This document shows, one piece after another, positions 55,431-64,000 of a stretch of DNA of 64,000 nucleotides (position 1 is its first letter; each line of letters opens with the position of its first letter). The notes beneath the pieces are model-generated. The model was not told where the DNA came from, made no database searches, and saw only the letters and a program-made list of their open reading frames with translations. The position numbers were made by a program, and so were the translations under genes. Origin of the DNA: Planctomycetota bacterium (GTDB lineage: Bacteria; Planctomycetota; UBA8742; UBA2392); NCBI GenBank assembly GCA_016722065.1, contig JADKGX010000001.1, positions 1,116,001 through 1,180,000 on the forward strand, in the 5' to 3' direction.

Positions 55431-58400
55431 CTAGCGTGTGGGGCGGGTGGGCAGTTTGGCTTCGTCGATTCTTAAACCCAGTTTGCCCGCGGGCAGGTCG
55501 GCTTCAAAATCGGCGTAATCCCATTGCGGCAGGCCCTGGGCGTCCAGAATCAGGCCCAGTTTGTCCTCGCGCGTGATCGGGTTGCCTTTTTCATCGCGGC
55601 GCAGGCGCCGGATCGTCCACTTCATGGGCTCGGCTTTTTCCATGGCCAGGCGCAGTTCTTCGCGCGAGGAAACGGCCGTGCCGTTGATGGCCCACAACAG
55701 GTCGCCAGCCAGCAGCCCGGCCTTTTCGCCCGCGCCGCCAGCAATCACTTCAATGATGGGCAGCACGTCCTGGGCCGGCACGCTGTTGCGCAATACAAAG
55801 CCGCGATAGTCCACCAACCCGCGCGCGGACCCCACCAGCTTGCCCTGGGCGTCGCGCTGGCGCGGCGGCAGATACTTGCGGCGCAGGCTGCCGTCGGGCC
55901 CCGGGCCTTCCGTGCAGCGCCAGGGTTCCAGCCCGTCTTGAAACTGGCGCAACAGTGCGGCCTGGGACTTGGCAAAGGGCGCGCGCACGCGGGCCAGTTC
56001 GGCGGCGTCGTGATCTGGTGGCGGCCATTGGTCTGACACAAAGCTGCCAAAGCCTTCCACACGCAGGCCCGTCAACAGCAGCAGCGAAGCCCGCACCTGG
56101 GCCGGTGGCAGCTTCAGGATATTCACGGGCCAGATGCGCGCGGTGGTGTCCAGGCTGGCGCTGGCCACGGCCGATTCATCGGGCGAAATGGCAATGCGCG
56201 AAATCGCCTTTTCGTGGCCAGGCAGAACCAGCAACTGGCGCCCGGCCGGTACATCCCACAGGCGCACGCTTTTGTCGCCGCTGCCGCTGTACAGGCGGTT
56301 GTTGCTGGCCGTGAAACGCACGTTGTGCACGCCCTCGGTGTGGCCGTTGAGAACCTTGATGCATTCCCAGCTTGTGGTGTCCCAGATACGAATCGTGCGG
56401 TCAATGGAACCACTGGCCAGCAGTTTGCCGTCGCGCGAAAAATCGCACGAGGGTACGGCGTCGGTGTGGCCGCGCAGCACCTGCACCTGCACCAGCTTTT
56501 CAACATCCCAGATGCGCACGGTCTTGTCCGAGGACACGCTGGCCAGCAGCTTGCCGTCGGGGCTGAACGAAAGTTCGGCAATCGGGCCTTCGTGGCCGCG
56601 CAGCACGGCGTGGGGCTTGCCGCCTTCGCGCAAGAACAGGCGCACGGTCATGTCGACGCCGCTTGCGGCAATCAGCTTGCCGTCGGGGCTGTAACACACG
56701 TGCACCATCGGGCTGCCCACGGTGCCCAAAATGGTGCGTTTTTCTTTGCCGGTGGCGGGGTCCCAGATACGCACGGTGCCGTCAAAGCCCGAAGTGGCCA
56801 CTTCGTCGCCCTTGGGGCTGAAGCAGCAACTCATGACCCAGCCCAGGTGACCCTTGCAGGTCGCCAGGGGCCTGCGCGTGGCGGCGTCCCACACGATTGC
56901 CGTGCCGTCCCAGGAACAGGTCAGCAGCCGCTTGCCATCAGGGCTGTAGCGAACATCGAACAGCTCCTTGGTGTGCCCGGCCAATTGAAGCGCGTTGCTG
57001 TGGCCCAGCGACCACAGCGTGACTGTGCCCTCTACGGTACGCACAGCCAATGCCGTGCTGTCGGGCGTGAACGCCACGCTGTGCACCCAGGCGCCCTGGC
57101 CCGGAATCACGCTGACGCGCTTGCGCGTGGTTGCGTTCCACAGTGCCACGGTGCCGTCGGCGCTGCCGCTGGCCAGCCACTTGCCGTCGGGCGAAAACTG
57201 CACGCTTAGAACAATGCTGGAATGCCCGCGAAGGGTATCGACCAGGTTGCCGTCGTGGTCCCACAGCCGCACGGTGGTGTCCCAGCTTCCACTGGCCAGC
57301 AGCTTGCCGTCGGGCGAATAATCGCACGAATAGGCAATGCCCTCATGCCCGGACAGGCGTTGCAGCACTTCGCCGCTGTTGGCGTCGACTACGCGAATCA
57401 GGTTGTCGCTGCTGGCTGCTGCAATGCGCTGCTGGTCCTGGCTCCAGGAAACCACCTGCATCCAGGCCGCCTGGTCAATGCCCCAGGCATGCAGCAGTTG
57501 CAGGTTGCGGGCGTTGCGCACGGTGATCTGGCCAAAGGTCGCGCCGCTGGCCAGCAGCGTGCCGTCGGGGCTGAACTCCATGGAAAGCACACGCCGCGGG
57601 CCCAGCGGCCCCGCCGCTTCATGGGCCAGCACCATCGAGACCATGGTGAAGGTCGTCAGCGACCAGGTGCGGATCGTGCCATCGCCATAGCCCACGGCCA
57701 GGGTTTCGCCATCGGGGTGAAAGGCCACACAACTGGCCGAAGGTGTCACGGCAGGCAAGGTGGCCACTTCTTTGCCCGTGACAGTATCCCAGATCCAGAC
57801 GCTGCCTTCACTGATGCCGGTGGCAATGAAACGGCCATCGGGGCTTACGGCCACACCGTAAATTTCCTCAAACTTGCTGGCCGCCGAAAAACGCGGCACC
57901 AGCCGCTGCAGCAGCGGGTGCGCCCCAGGGGTGGCAATCAGGATGCCCCGGGCTTCGGCTTGTTCGCCGTGCTGCAGGGCCTCGGCGGCAAAACTCAAGG
58001 CCTCGTTGTAGCGGCCTTCATCCAGGGCAATGCGGGCGCGCATGGCGTAGGCGTCGGCCAGGCGTTCTTCGGCCTTGGATAGTGCGCCCTCGGCGCGGGC
58101 GCGCTGTACGTCGGCCTGCTCGCGCTGGCGGGTAGCTTCTTTGGATTGCTTTTCGGCCTCTGTGCGCTGGCGTTCAGATTCCTCGCGCGCCTGTTTTTCG
58201 CTGTCGCCCAGTGCCATGGCGCGGTTGCGCTGCAGTTCTGCTTCGCTGCGCTGGGTTTCGGCCTCCGCACGCTGTTGCTCAGCCACGGTGCGGGCGTCTT
58301 CGGCCTGGCGCTTTTGTTCGGTGACCTGCATGTAGTGCCAGATGCCGCTGCCAAACAGGGCGGCAAAGGCCAGCACGCCAATCACCGTGGAAGCCTTGTG

Positions 58401-59711
58401 GCGGGCGATAAACCGGCGCAGCAGTTCCAGTGTGCTGTACTGGTACACACTGAGGGTGCGGCCGTCGCGATAGGCGCGGACTTGTTCCAGCAGTTCATTG
58501 ACGCTGCGCAGGCGCTGTGCGCGCTCGCGCGCCATGGCGCGCTCGATCAGTGCCGCCAGCTCGGGGGGCGCGTCAGGTTCGCGCTTGAGAACCGCCAGCG
58601 GCGGGCCATTGAGCACCTTCTTGACCACGCTTTCGGGCGTGCTGCCCTCATAGGGCGCAATGCCGGTGACAATTTCGTACAGAATCGCGCCCAGCGAATA
58701 CAGGTCGCTTTGCTCGTCTACCTCGTGGATGTTGCCCTGGGCTTGTTCAGGCGACATATACGCCGGGGTGCCAATCACGGCGCCGTCCAGTGTCACGGCG
58801 CCGGCGCTGGCCTGGCCCGAGGCGTCAATCGGCGGGGCGCTGCTGCCCGGCCCCAGCGTGGACGGCCTGATTACGCTGCTGCCCGTGCTGGCGGGTTCAA
58901 TGCGCGGCAGGGCCGGCATGCTGGTACTGCTTTCGCCGGAGTTCTTGACCCGCGCGAGCCCCCAATCCAGGACCAGGGTTTCGCCAAAGTCGCCCAGCAT
59001 CAGGTTTTGCGGCTTCAGGTCGCGGTGAATCACGCCCCGGGAATGGGCAAAGGCCACGGCCTCGCCTACGGTCAGAAAGGCATCCAGCAACTTGATGCGC
59101 TTGCGCAGCTTGTCGTGGCCGCTGCCTTCGCCGTCACGGATTTCGCGCAAGCGGTCGGCCAGGGTGCGCCCGCGCACAAACTTCATGGTGTAGAACGGGC
59201 TGCCGTCCGGCCGCTGGCCGATTTCATACACCGGCACAATGCCCGGGTGTTCCAGTTGCCCCGTCACGCGGGCTTCGCGCAGGAAGCGCTCGGAGTGCGC
59301 CAGCGTGCCCGTGCGCTTGGTGACCTGGCTGGACCCCTGGCGCGAAGGCAGCAGTTCCTTCAGGGCGACTTCGCGGCCCACGGCAAGGTCCTTGGCCAGC
59401 AGCACGCGGCCCATGCCGCCGCGGGCGTGCTCGCGCAGCACTTCATAGCGTTGCTCGCTGGCGGCGCCTGGCACCTGTGCCGGCTGTTGGGGCAGCTTGC
59501 TGGTGTCTGTTTCGGGCCCGATGGCCAGCAGCGTGTTCAGGGCATCGGTGTCGCCGGTGGGCGCGGCGGCGATGCTGATCAAGGTCTGGCTGGCGCTGTC
59601 GGCGGGCGCGGGCTGCAGGGCCTCGCGCAATAACGGGTCAAGATCAAGCAGGTTATCGCCACCCTGTGGGGGCTTCTTGGCTTGGGACGGGTCCAGTCGA
59701 GGATCCAGCAT
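55431..59711 (-). CDS. Ser/Thr protein kinase with 14 WD40 repeats and PDZ domain
   Basis: 1426 residues. A low-complexity N-terminus (1-90) precedes a Hanks-type kinase at about 90-420: GGMGRVLLAKD, VALKELLPS, catalytic HRDLKPQNLML, VLDWGLARV (DWG in place of DFG, as often in planctomycetes), GTPAYMSPEQAQG. A transmembrane helix lies at about 470-490 (VIGVLAFAALFGSGIWHY), and a Glu/Gln/Arg-rich coiled coil at about 495-585. Fourteen WD40 units (about 635-1215; F-S-P-D-G-K-L-L-A-S-G-S types) would make two seven-bladed propellers. The PDZ-like domain sits at about 1295-1380 (GGAGEKAGLLAGDLLWAING). The kinase would be cytoplasmic, the sensor region outside. Confidence 0.9.
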   Translation of the reverse strand: MLDPRLDPSQAKKPPQGGDNLLDLDPLLREALQPAPADSASQTLISIAAAPTGDTDALNTLLAIGPETDTSKLPQQPAQVPGAASEQRYEVLREHARGGMGRVLLAKDLAVGREVALKELLPSRQGSSQVTKRTGTLAHSERFLREARVTGQLEHPGIVPVYEIGQRPDGSPFYTMKFVRGRTLADRLREIRDGEGSGHDKLRKRIKLLDAFLTVGEAVAFAHSRGVIHRDLKPQNLMLGDFGETLVLDWGLARVKNSGESSTSMPALPRIEPASTGSSVIRPSTLGPGSSAPPIDASGQASAGAVTLDGAVIGTPAYMSPEQAQGNIHEVDEQSDLYSLGAILYEIVTGIAPYEGSTPESVVKKVLNGPPLAVLKREPDAPPELAALIERAMARERAQRLRSVNELLEQVRAYRDGRTLSVYQYSTLELLRRFIARHKASTVIGVLAFAALFGSGIWHYMQVTEQKRQAEDARTVAEQQRAEAETQRSEAELQRNRAMALGDSEKQAREESERQRTEAEKQSKEATRQREQADVQRARAEGALSKAEERLADAYAMRARIALDEGRYNEALSFAAEALQHGEQAEARGILIATPGAHPLLQRLVPRFSAASKFEEIYGVAVSPDGRFIATGISEGSVWIWDTVTGKEVATLPAVTPSASCVAFHPDGETLAVGYGDGTIRTWSLTTFTMVSMVLAHEAAGPLGPRRVLSMEFSPDGTLLASGATFGQITVRNARNLQLLHAWGIDQAAWMQVVSWSQDQQRIAAASSDNLIRVVDANSGEVLQRLSGHEGIAYSCDYSPDGKLLASGSWDTTVRLWDHDGNLVDTLRGHSSIVLSVQFSPDGKWLASGSADGTVALWNATTRKRVSVIPGQGAWVHSVAFTPDSTALAVRTVEGTVTLWSLGHSNALQLAGHTKELFDVRYSPDGKRLLTCSWDGTAIVWDAATRRPLATCKGHLGWVMSCCFSPKGDEVATSGFDGTVRIWDPATGKEKRTILGTVGSPMVHVCYSPDGKLIAASGVDMTVRLFLREGGKPHAVLRGHEGPIAELSFSPDGKLLASVSSDKTVRIWDVEKLVQVQVLRGHTDAVPSCDFSRDGKLLASGSIDRTIRIWDTTSWECIKVLNGHTEGVHNVRFTASNNRLYSGSGDKSVRLWDVPAGRQLLVLPGHEKAISRIAISPDESAVASASLDTTARIWPVNILKLPPAQVRASLLLLTGLRVEGFGSFVSDQWPPPDHDAAELARVRAPFAKSQAALLRQFQDGLEPWRCTEGPGPDGSLRRKYLPPRQRDAQGKLVGSARGLVDYRGFVLRNSVPAQDVLPIIEVIAGGAGEKAGLLAGDLLWAINGTAVSSREELRLAMEKAEPMKWTIRRLRRDEKGNPITREDKLGLILDAQGLPQWDYADFEADLPAGKLGLRIDEAKLPTRPTR

Positions 59712-59831
59712 GGGCGGGTGAGTATAGTCCCGACCCGGCCCGGTAGCGACGCAGCGATTGCACAGAATCGCTGCGGTTGCGATGGCTTGAGATCACCGGG
59801 GGGCGCTCGCTGACGCTTCGCGTTCCAGGCA

Positions 59832-60170
59832 ACGGCCTTGGTCCACAGATGGACACCGATGAACACAGATCAACCAGCATCTCAGCCCCAGCCGCAAGGC
59901 TGGGGGCGACGGCAACCCTGATTCGCATCGGCTCAAGGCCAACAGCTTTGGTCCACGGATGGACACAGATGAACACAGATCAACCAGCACCTCAGCCCCA
60001 GCCGCAAGGCTGGGGGCGACGACAACCCTGATTCGCATCCGCTCACGGCCAACGGCTTTGGTCCACGGATGGACACAGATGAACACAGATCAACCAGCAC
60101 CTCAGCCCCGGCCGCAAGGCTGGGGGCGACGGCAACCTTGATTCGCATCGGCTCAAGGCCAACGGCTTGG
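59832..60170. repeat. Three tandem 110-bp repeats
   Basis: Period 110: GTCCAC at 59841, 59951 and 60061. Each unit holds GGACACAGATGAACACAGAT (copy 1 has CCGAT) and a hairpin CCCCAGCC-GCAA-GGCTGGGG with a GNRA-type loop (59886-59905, 59996-60015, 60106-60125). In copy 3 one stem base changes A to G, leaving a G-U pair. An inverted relative lies at 62649. The wider gap 59712-60503 also holds a GC-rich stretch (60180-60400) with no gene recognised. Confidence 0.92.
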
Positions 60171-60417
60171 CCGCCGAGGCGCCAAGAAACGCGATCGCGC
60201 CAGGCACGAACATGTTGGAATCAACTTCGCCACCAATGGCTATCTGGCTGCGTCACACACCAAGCGACGCCGTGGCACTTCGCCCCGTCAGGGGCGGAAC
60301 AGAGTAGCCGGGGGCGTAACCCGGATTGGGCCTTCCGCCCCTGCCCTTGCGGGCGGGGCTGATTGCACTGGTTGATCTCTTCCTTACATATGCGCATTTG
60401 CTGCTGGCGGGATTGCT

Positions 60418-60446
60418 TTGACCACCCTTGGTGGTGTGGCTAGGCT
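60418..60446 (+). promoter_or_regulatory. Sigma-70 promoter of the C25-like surface protein gene
   Basis: TTGACC (60418-60423), 17-base spacer, TAGGCT (60441-60446); the start codon follows 57 bases later with GGAG at 60495. Spacing is ideal and the -35 has five of six consensus bases. Confidence 0.6.
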
Positions 60447-60503
60447 GCGCTTACACCCTCAACCAGAAACGGCGCACGCGGGCGCGCTGATTTCGGAGAA
60501 TCC

Positions 60504-62618
60504 ATGAAGACAGCGTGCTTGCTGCTGCTGCTGGTATTGGCGCCGACACTTGCTGCGCAACTGGCCTGCCGGCCCTATGCCGTTGAAATCACGGTCACCA
60601 CACAAACCAGCCCGGCGCAGATCACCCTAAGCTGGACGGCCGACGCCAACGCCACCAGCCACGCCATTTATCGCCGCGTCCAGGGGGCTTCCACCTGGGG
60701 CGCCTCTGTGGCCTCGGTTTCCGGCGCGACATTGAGCTGGACCGATTCCAGCGTGGCACTGGGCACGGCCTATGAGTATGCCGTGGTCAAATCCGCCGGC
60801 AGCTACAGCGGCAACGGCTTTGCCACCGCAGGCATTGAAGTAGCAGCCAATGAGGACCGCGGCCGGCTGATTCTGGTTGTCGACAACAGCCACACCACCG
60901 CGCTGGCCAGTGAACTGACCCGCCTGCAACGTGACCTGGAGGGCGACGGCTGGACTGTGCTGCGCCACGACGTTGCCCCCACCGACACCGTGGTCAGCGT
61001 ACGCAACACGATTATCGCCGATTACAACGCAAGCCCCACCACCACCAGGGCGGTGTTCCTGTTCGGGCACGTACCAGTGCCTTACAGCGGCAACTTCAAC
61101 CCCGACGCCCACCCGGACCACCAGGGCGCCTGGCCCGCCGACGTGTTTTATGGCGAGCTGAACGGAACCTGGACGGATAGTTCCATCAACACAGCTTCCA
61201 ACCCCACGCCGCCTTCGCGCACCCAGAACCAGAATGTGCCCGGCGACGGCAAGTACGACCAAAGCAACATTCCCGGCAACCTGGAGTTGCAGGTGGGCCG
61301 GGTTGATTTTGCCAACATGCCCGCCTTTGCACTCAGTGAACAAGAGCTGCTGCGCGCCTACCTGAACAAGCACCACGACTTTCGCCACAAGGTCTGGTCG
61401 CCCCAGATGCGCGCTGTGGTGGACGACAACTTTGGCGTGCTGGGCGGAGTAGAGACCTTTGCGGCCGGGGGCTGGCGCGGCTTTGCGCCCATGTTCGGGC
61501 CGGCCAATGTCAACGCCGGCGATTTCATTACCGACACCACCGCTGGCAGCTACATGTGGGCCTACGGTTGCGGCGGCGGCAGTTACACCAGCGCCGGCGG
61601 CATTGGCAACACCAGCAGTTTTGTCAGCAACAGCATTCAGGTGGCCTTTACTTCGCTGTTTGGCAGCTACTTTGGCGATTGGGACAGCACCAACAACTTT
61701 CTGCGCGCACCCCTGGCCAGCGGCAAGGGTTTGACCTGCTGCTGGAGTGGCCGCCCGGATTGGTACTGGCACGGCATGGCGCTGGGCGAAACGATTGGCG
61801 ACACGTTTCTGTACACCGTCAACCGGCCTTCACTGGGCAACCCGCCTTACAGCAACAAGCAGGTACATATCGCGCTGATGGGCGACCCGACCCTGCGCAT
61901 GCATATCATTGCCCCGGCGACCAACTTCACGGCCATGCAAAATGGCAGCGCCGTCGACCTGGCCTGGACAGCCAGCGCCGACACCGTGCTGGGCTATCAC
62001 GTATACCGCAACACCGGCAGCGGATGGACGCGCTTGACTACGTCGCCGGTAAGTGGCAGCACCTACAGCGACAGCACGCCGCCGCTGGGCAACGTGGATT
62101 ACATGCTGCGGGCTACGCGGTTGGAACAGGGCAGCGGCAGCTACTACAACCTAAGCCAGGGCCAGTTTGCGAACCTTACCGTGGTGACCGGCCTGCCCAC
62201 CATCAATACGCACCCGGCCAACCAGACTGCACCGTTGGGCGCTACGGCCACATTCAGCGTGGCTGCCAGCGGGCCGGGCACACTGACCTATCAATGGCAG
62301 CGCGACACGATTGACATTTCCGGCGCCACCAGTGACAGCTACACGACGCCCGCATTGATTGCCGGCGACGACGGCGCGCAGTTCCGCTGCGTGGTCACCA
62401 ACGCCGGCGGCAGCACCACCAGCAACGCCGCAACCCTGACGATCGGCACAGGCGGCACCGGCGGTGGCGGCGGTGGCGGTGGTGGAGGCGGCGGAGGTTG
62501 CGCGGCCGCAGGTGGCACGGCCTTGCCGCTGGTACTGCTGATGCTCTATCGACGCCGCCGCGACAGGGGCGGCAGTCGCCCGCACAGGGGCCGCTCGCTT
62601 ACGCTTGGCGTTCGATAG
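60504..62618 (+). CDS. C25-like surface protein with FN3, Ig-like and sorting-type C-terminus
   Basis: 704 residues from ATG 60504 (GGAG five bases upstream). Signal peptide 1-18. A fibronectin-III-like domain at about 25-110 (TLSWTADANATSHAIYRRVQ) is followed by a C25/gingipain-like region at about 115-470: VFLFGHVPVPY, WPADVFYGELNGTW, a potential nucleophile in WAYGCGGGSYTS, and HIALMGDPTLRM closing the domain. A second FN3 (about 475-555) and an Ig-like domain (about 560-650, YQWQRDTIDISGATSDSY) come next. The end is a poly-Gly stretch, a Cys, a hydrophobic segment (ALPLVLLMLY) and Arg-rich residues, a tripartite tail of the GlyGly/MYXO-CTERM kind that implies processing and surface anchoring. 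Confidence 0.75.
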   Translation: MKTACLLLLLVLAPTLAAQLACRPYAVEITVTTQTSPAQITLSWTADANATSHAIYRRVQGASTWGASVASVSGATLSWTDSSVALGTAYEYAVVKSAGSYSGNGFATAGIEVAANEDRGRLILVVDNSHTTALASELTRLQRDLEGDGWTVLRHDVAPTDTVVSVRNTIIADYNASPTTTRAVFLFGHVPVPYSGNFNPDAHPDHQGAWPADVFYGELNGTWTDSSINTASNPTPPSRTQNQNVPGDGKYDQSNIPGNLELQVGRVDFANMPAFALSEQELLRAYLNKHHDFRHKVWSPQMRAVVDDNFGVLGGVETFAAGGWRGFAPMFGPANVNAGDFITDTTAGSYMWAYGCGGGSYTSAGGIGNTSSFVSNSIQVAFTSLFGSYFGDWDSTNNFLRAPLASGKGLTCCWSGRPDWYWHGMALGETIGDTFLYTVNRPSLGNPPYSNKQVHIALMGDPTLRMHIIAPATNFTAMQNGSAVDLAWTASADTVLGYHVYRNTGSGWTRLTTSPVSGSTYSDSTPPLGNVDYMLRATRLEQGSGSYYNLSQGQFANLTVVTGLPTINTHPANQTAPLGATATFSVAASGPGTLTYQWQRDTIDISGATSDSYTTPALIAGDDGAQFRCVVTNAGGSTTSNAATLTIGTGGTGGGGGGGGGGGGGCAAAGGTALPLVLLMLYRRRRDRGGSRPHRGRSLTLGVR

Positions 62619-62648
62619 GCGGCCGCCGTCACCGGGACGGCAATGCCG

Positions 62649-62681
62649 TTGATCTGTGTGTATCTCTGTTTGTCCGTGGTC
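62649..62681. repeat. Inverted, diverged copy of the 110-bp repeat core
   Basis: Reverse complement GACCACGGACAAACAGAGAT, then ACACACAGATCAA, aligns with GTCCACGGATGGACACAGAT and GAACACAGATCAA of the tandem array. The C25-like gene is thus flanked by the same repeat family in opposite orientations. The hairpin part is not conserved here. Confidence 0.6.
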
Positions 62682-62773
62682 AACAGGCGAGGCCGTTGCG
62701 CGCCTGCGGCGCGTGCCACGCGTCCCGCTCGCTTAGGCTTCGCCTTCGATCGCCCGTTTTCTTCAGTTCCAGT

Positions 62774-64000
62774 TCAACGAAAACTGGGCAGGCGGATCAC
62801 ACCCAAGTCGGTCACGTCGGCTGCTTTGAACACGATGCGGGCGTCCGGTTGCAGGTCGTTCCGGCTTTGGCCCCACAGGTACAGCACATAGATCTTGCCC
62901 GGTTCCAGCCCCTGGCCGGCGGTCACGATGTACCCGTGGTCGTCGCTGTACAGCGGCTGGCCGTCCGCATGCCAGGTGCCCTGGCGTGCAAACCAGCGCC
63001 GCTGGTCGTCGTCTTCAAAGGCCTCGTAGGCCGTCTTTCCGATCAGCGCTTTCAACTTCTCTTCATCCGCTTCGTCCAGGGCCTTTTCATAGGCCGCACG
63101 CTCTTGCATCTCGGTCTGCACTTCCACGGGCGAGCGCAGCAGGCTTTGCCGCGTGCGCTGGGCCAGGTCGTCAACTTCCAGTGGCTGCACCAGGCCCACC
63201 ACCCAGGGCAGGCCCTCGCCGTCATCGCCCACGGCGCGCAGGCAGAACGCGCGGTCTATGTGCGGCTGCACGGTGCCGCTGCGCAGCAGTTGGTCGACCG
63301 GGCCTTCGCCCGCTTCGCGCTTCCAGTTGCCATTCAGTGTGACCGGCGTAAACGGCTGGGGCCGGCCCGCCATTGCAAAATACGAGCCGCTGGATTCGCG
63401 CTGAAAGCGCGCCGCGCCACGCAGGTGCACACGCGTGGCCAGGGAACCCGCCACCGGAAGCGCCGAACGCTCACCGCCCAGCCGCAAGGTGCCTTCCAGG
63501 CGGCCTTGCTGCTGCACCGGTATCAGCTTTTGCAGCATCGTGCCGTCGCGCGGGGCCTGCCGGCGCGGGTCGTCGGTTGGAACTTCTGTCGGGTCCACCT
63601 GTGGGTCCTCGACGATCGTGTCGCCGTCTTCCACGATTGTCTCTTCGTCCTTGGCTGGCTTCAGGTAGCCCGGCTCGCCCTTGACCGTAAAGGCCAGGTC
63701 GAAATCCAGCGTGTGGGCAAAGGCGCGCAGTGTGGGCGACAGACCCTCGGCGGTAATCGGCACCAGCGTCGCCTGAAAGCTGCGTTGCTGCACCTGGGGC
63801 GCGCCCTCCTGGTGCACAATCAGCTCCCAGGGTGACTCATAGAAGTCGCCGTCGCTGACGCGCCACCACACCGGCATGGCACTGCCATAGTTGAAGTACC
63901 AAAGATCGCCCAGGTGCTCAAACACCCGCGCCGGTGTCTTGCCGTCAAACGAGGCCTGCACTATGGGCTCAAAGTTGCAGTCCAGTTTCAGCACCAGCCG
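62774..64000 (-). CDS. Unrecognised protein, 5' end outside window
   Basis: At least 408 codons, open to the right edge; the GTG at 63994 is probably internal because the frame continues upstream. Visible parts are a globular N-terminal segment (V-F-E-H-L-G-D-L-W-Y-F, PVWWRVSDGDFYESPWEL), an acidic linker with repeated T-I-V-E-D, a beta-rich middle, a Glu/Ala-rich helix (about 290-330) and a C-terminal strand set ending DLGVIRLPSF. No catalytic motif was recognised and no family is proposed. It converges on the C25-like gene. Confidence 0.6.
   Translation of the reverse strand, partial: RLVLKLDCNFEPIVQASFDGKTPARVFEHLGDLWYFNYGSAMPVWWRVSDGDFYESPWELIVHQEGAPQVQQRSFQATLVPITAEGLSPTLRAFAHTLDFDLAFTVKGEPGYLKPAKDEETIVEDGDTIVEDPQVDPTEVPTDDPRRQAPRDGTMLQKLIPVQQQGRLEGTLRLGGERSALPVAGSLATRVHLRGAARFQRESSGSYFAMAGRPQPFTPVTLNGNWKREAGEGPVDQLLRSGTVQPHIDRAFCLRAVGDDGEGLPWVVGLVQPLEVDDLAQRTRQSLLRSPVEVQTEMQERAAYEKALDEADEEKLKALIGKTAYEAFEDDDQRRWFARQGTWHADGQPLYSDDHGYIVTAGQGLEPGKIYVLYLWGQSRNDLQPDARIVFKAADVTDLGVIRLPSFR

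Noticed and set aside
59729..60170. Short frames inside the 110-bp tandem repeats
   Set aside because: They repeat with the DNA period and encode no recognisable protein; the DNA hairpins are the conserved part.
59832..60170. CRISPR array
   Set aside because: Units are contiguous 110-bp repeats without unique spacers, and no cas genes are present.

Overview
The window looks like chromosomal DNA of a high-GC, Gram-negative environmental bacterium, most likely a planctomycete or a close relative. This is an inference from gene content. The pointers are large Ser/Thr kinases with WD40 propellers and a DWG motif, ECF sigma factors with giant C-terminal extensions, membrane-anchored or secreted prenyltransferase/squalene-oxidase-repeat proteins, FG-GAP and C25-like secreted proteins, and many hypothetical giants. 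No rRNA, tRNA, CRISPR array, transposase or phage gene was recognised.

Region 1 (1-4.7 kb): a partial XRE-type regulator, then a secreted TlpA/thioredoxin-like gene whose active site reads W-A-T-Y-UGA-G-P-C. An in-frame UGA replaces the first redox cysteine and a SECIS-like hairpin lies just downstream, so this is a strong selenoprotein candidate. A secreted glycosidase-like protein and the last ~145 codons of a bacterial alpha-2-macroglobulin gene follow.

Region 2 (4.7-16.9 kb): an accessory stretch bounded by two ~220 bp direct repeats (R2) and containing several copies of a related mosaic repeat (R1). It holds a 5'-truncated TPR gene, an anchored prenyltransferase-repeat protein, an ECF sigma factor fused through a membrane helix to about 1000 residues, and a PP2C phosphatase-STAND NTPase-TPR-zinc ribbon fusion.

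Region 3 (17-26.7 kb): a tightly overlapping minus-strand carotenoid operon: crtB, crtI, alpha/beta hydrolase, GGPP synthase, GT2 glycosyltransferase, second CrtI-type desaturase, cruF, XRE-cupin regulator and tspO, followed by an outer-membrane barrel protein. The gene set predicts an acyclic, hydroxylated and glycosylated carotenoid.

Region 4 (27.4-39.2 kb): two divergent units encode a peptide/amide-bond system. Minus: a DUF2126 protein and a transglutaminase-DUF2126 fusion. Plus: a circularly permuted ATP-grasp, an alpha-E protein, a class II amidotransferase-transglutaminase fusion with Ser in place of the catalytic Cys, and a tandem glutaminase whose second half has lost its catalytic residues.

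Region 5 (39.5-47.4 kb): a secreted squalene-cyclase-repeat protein, then an ECF sigma factor, a FecR/TPR membrane protein and a C25-like/FG-GAP secreted protein. Region 6 (47.4-53.1 kb): a PepSY-like/response regulator/histidine kinase operon with a PhoB-type box, inorganic pyrophosphatase, an FMN glutamate-synthase-like protein and a receiver domain lacking its phosphoacceptor.

Region 7 (53.3-55.4 kb): a chorismate mutase-DAHP synthase and prephenate dehydratase operon preceded by a complete attenuator: promoter, Phe/Tyr-containing leader peptide, antiterminator pairing and intrinsic terminator. Region 8 (55.4-64 kb): a giant kinase with 14 WD40 repeats and a PDZ domain, three tandem 110 bp repeats, a C25-like surface protein with a sorting-type C-terminus, and a partial unknown gene.
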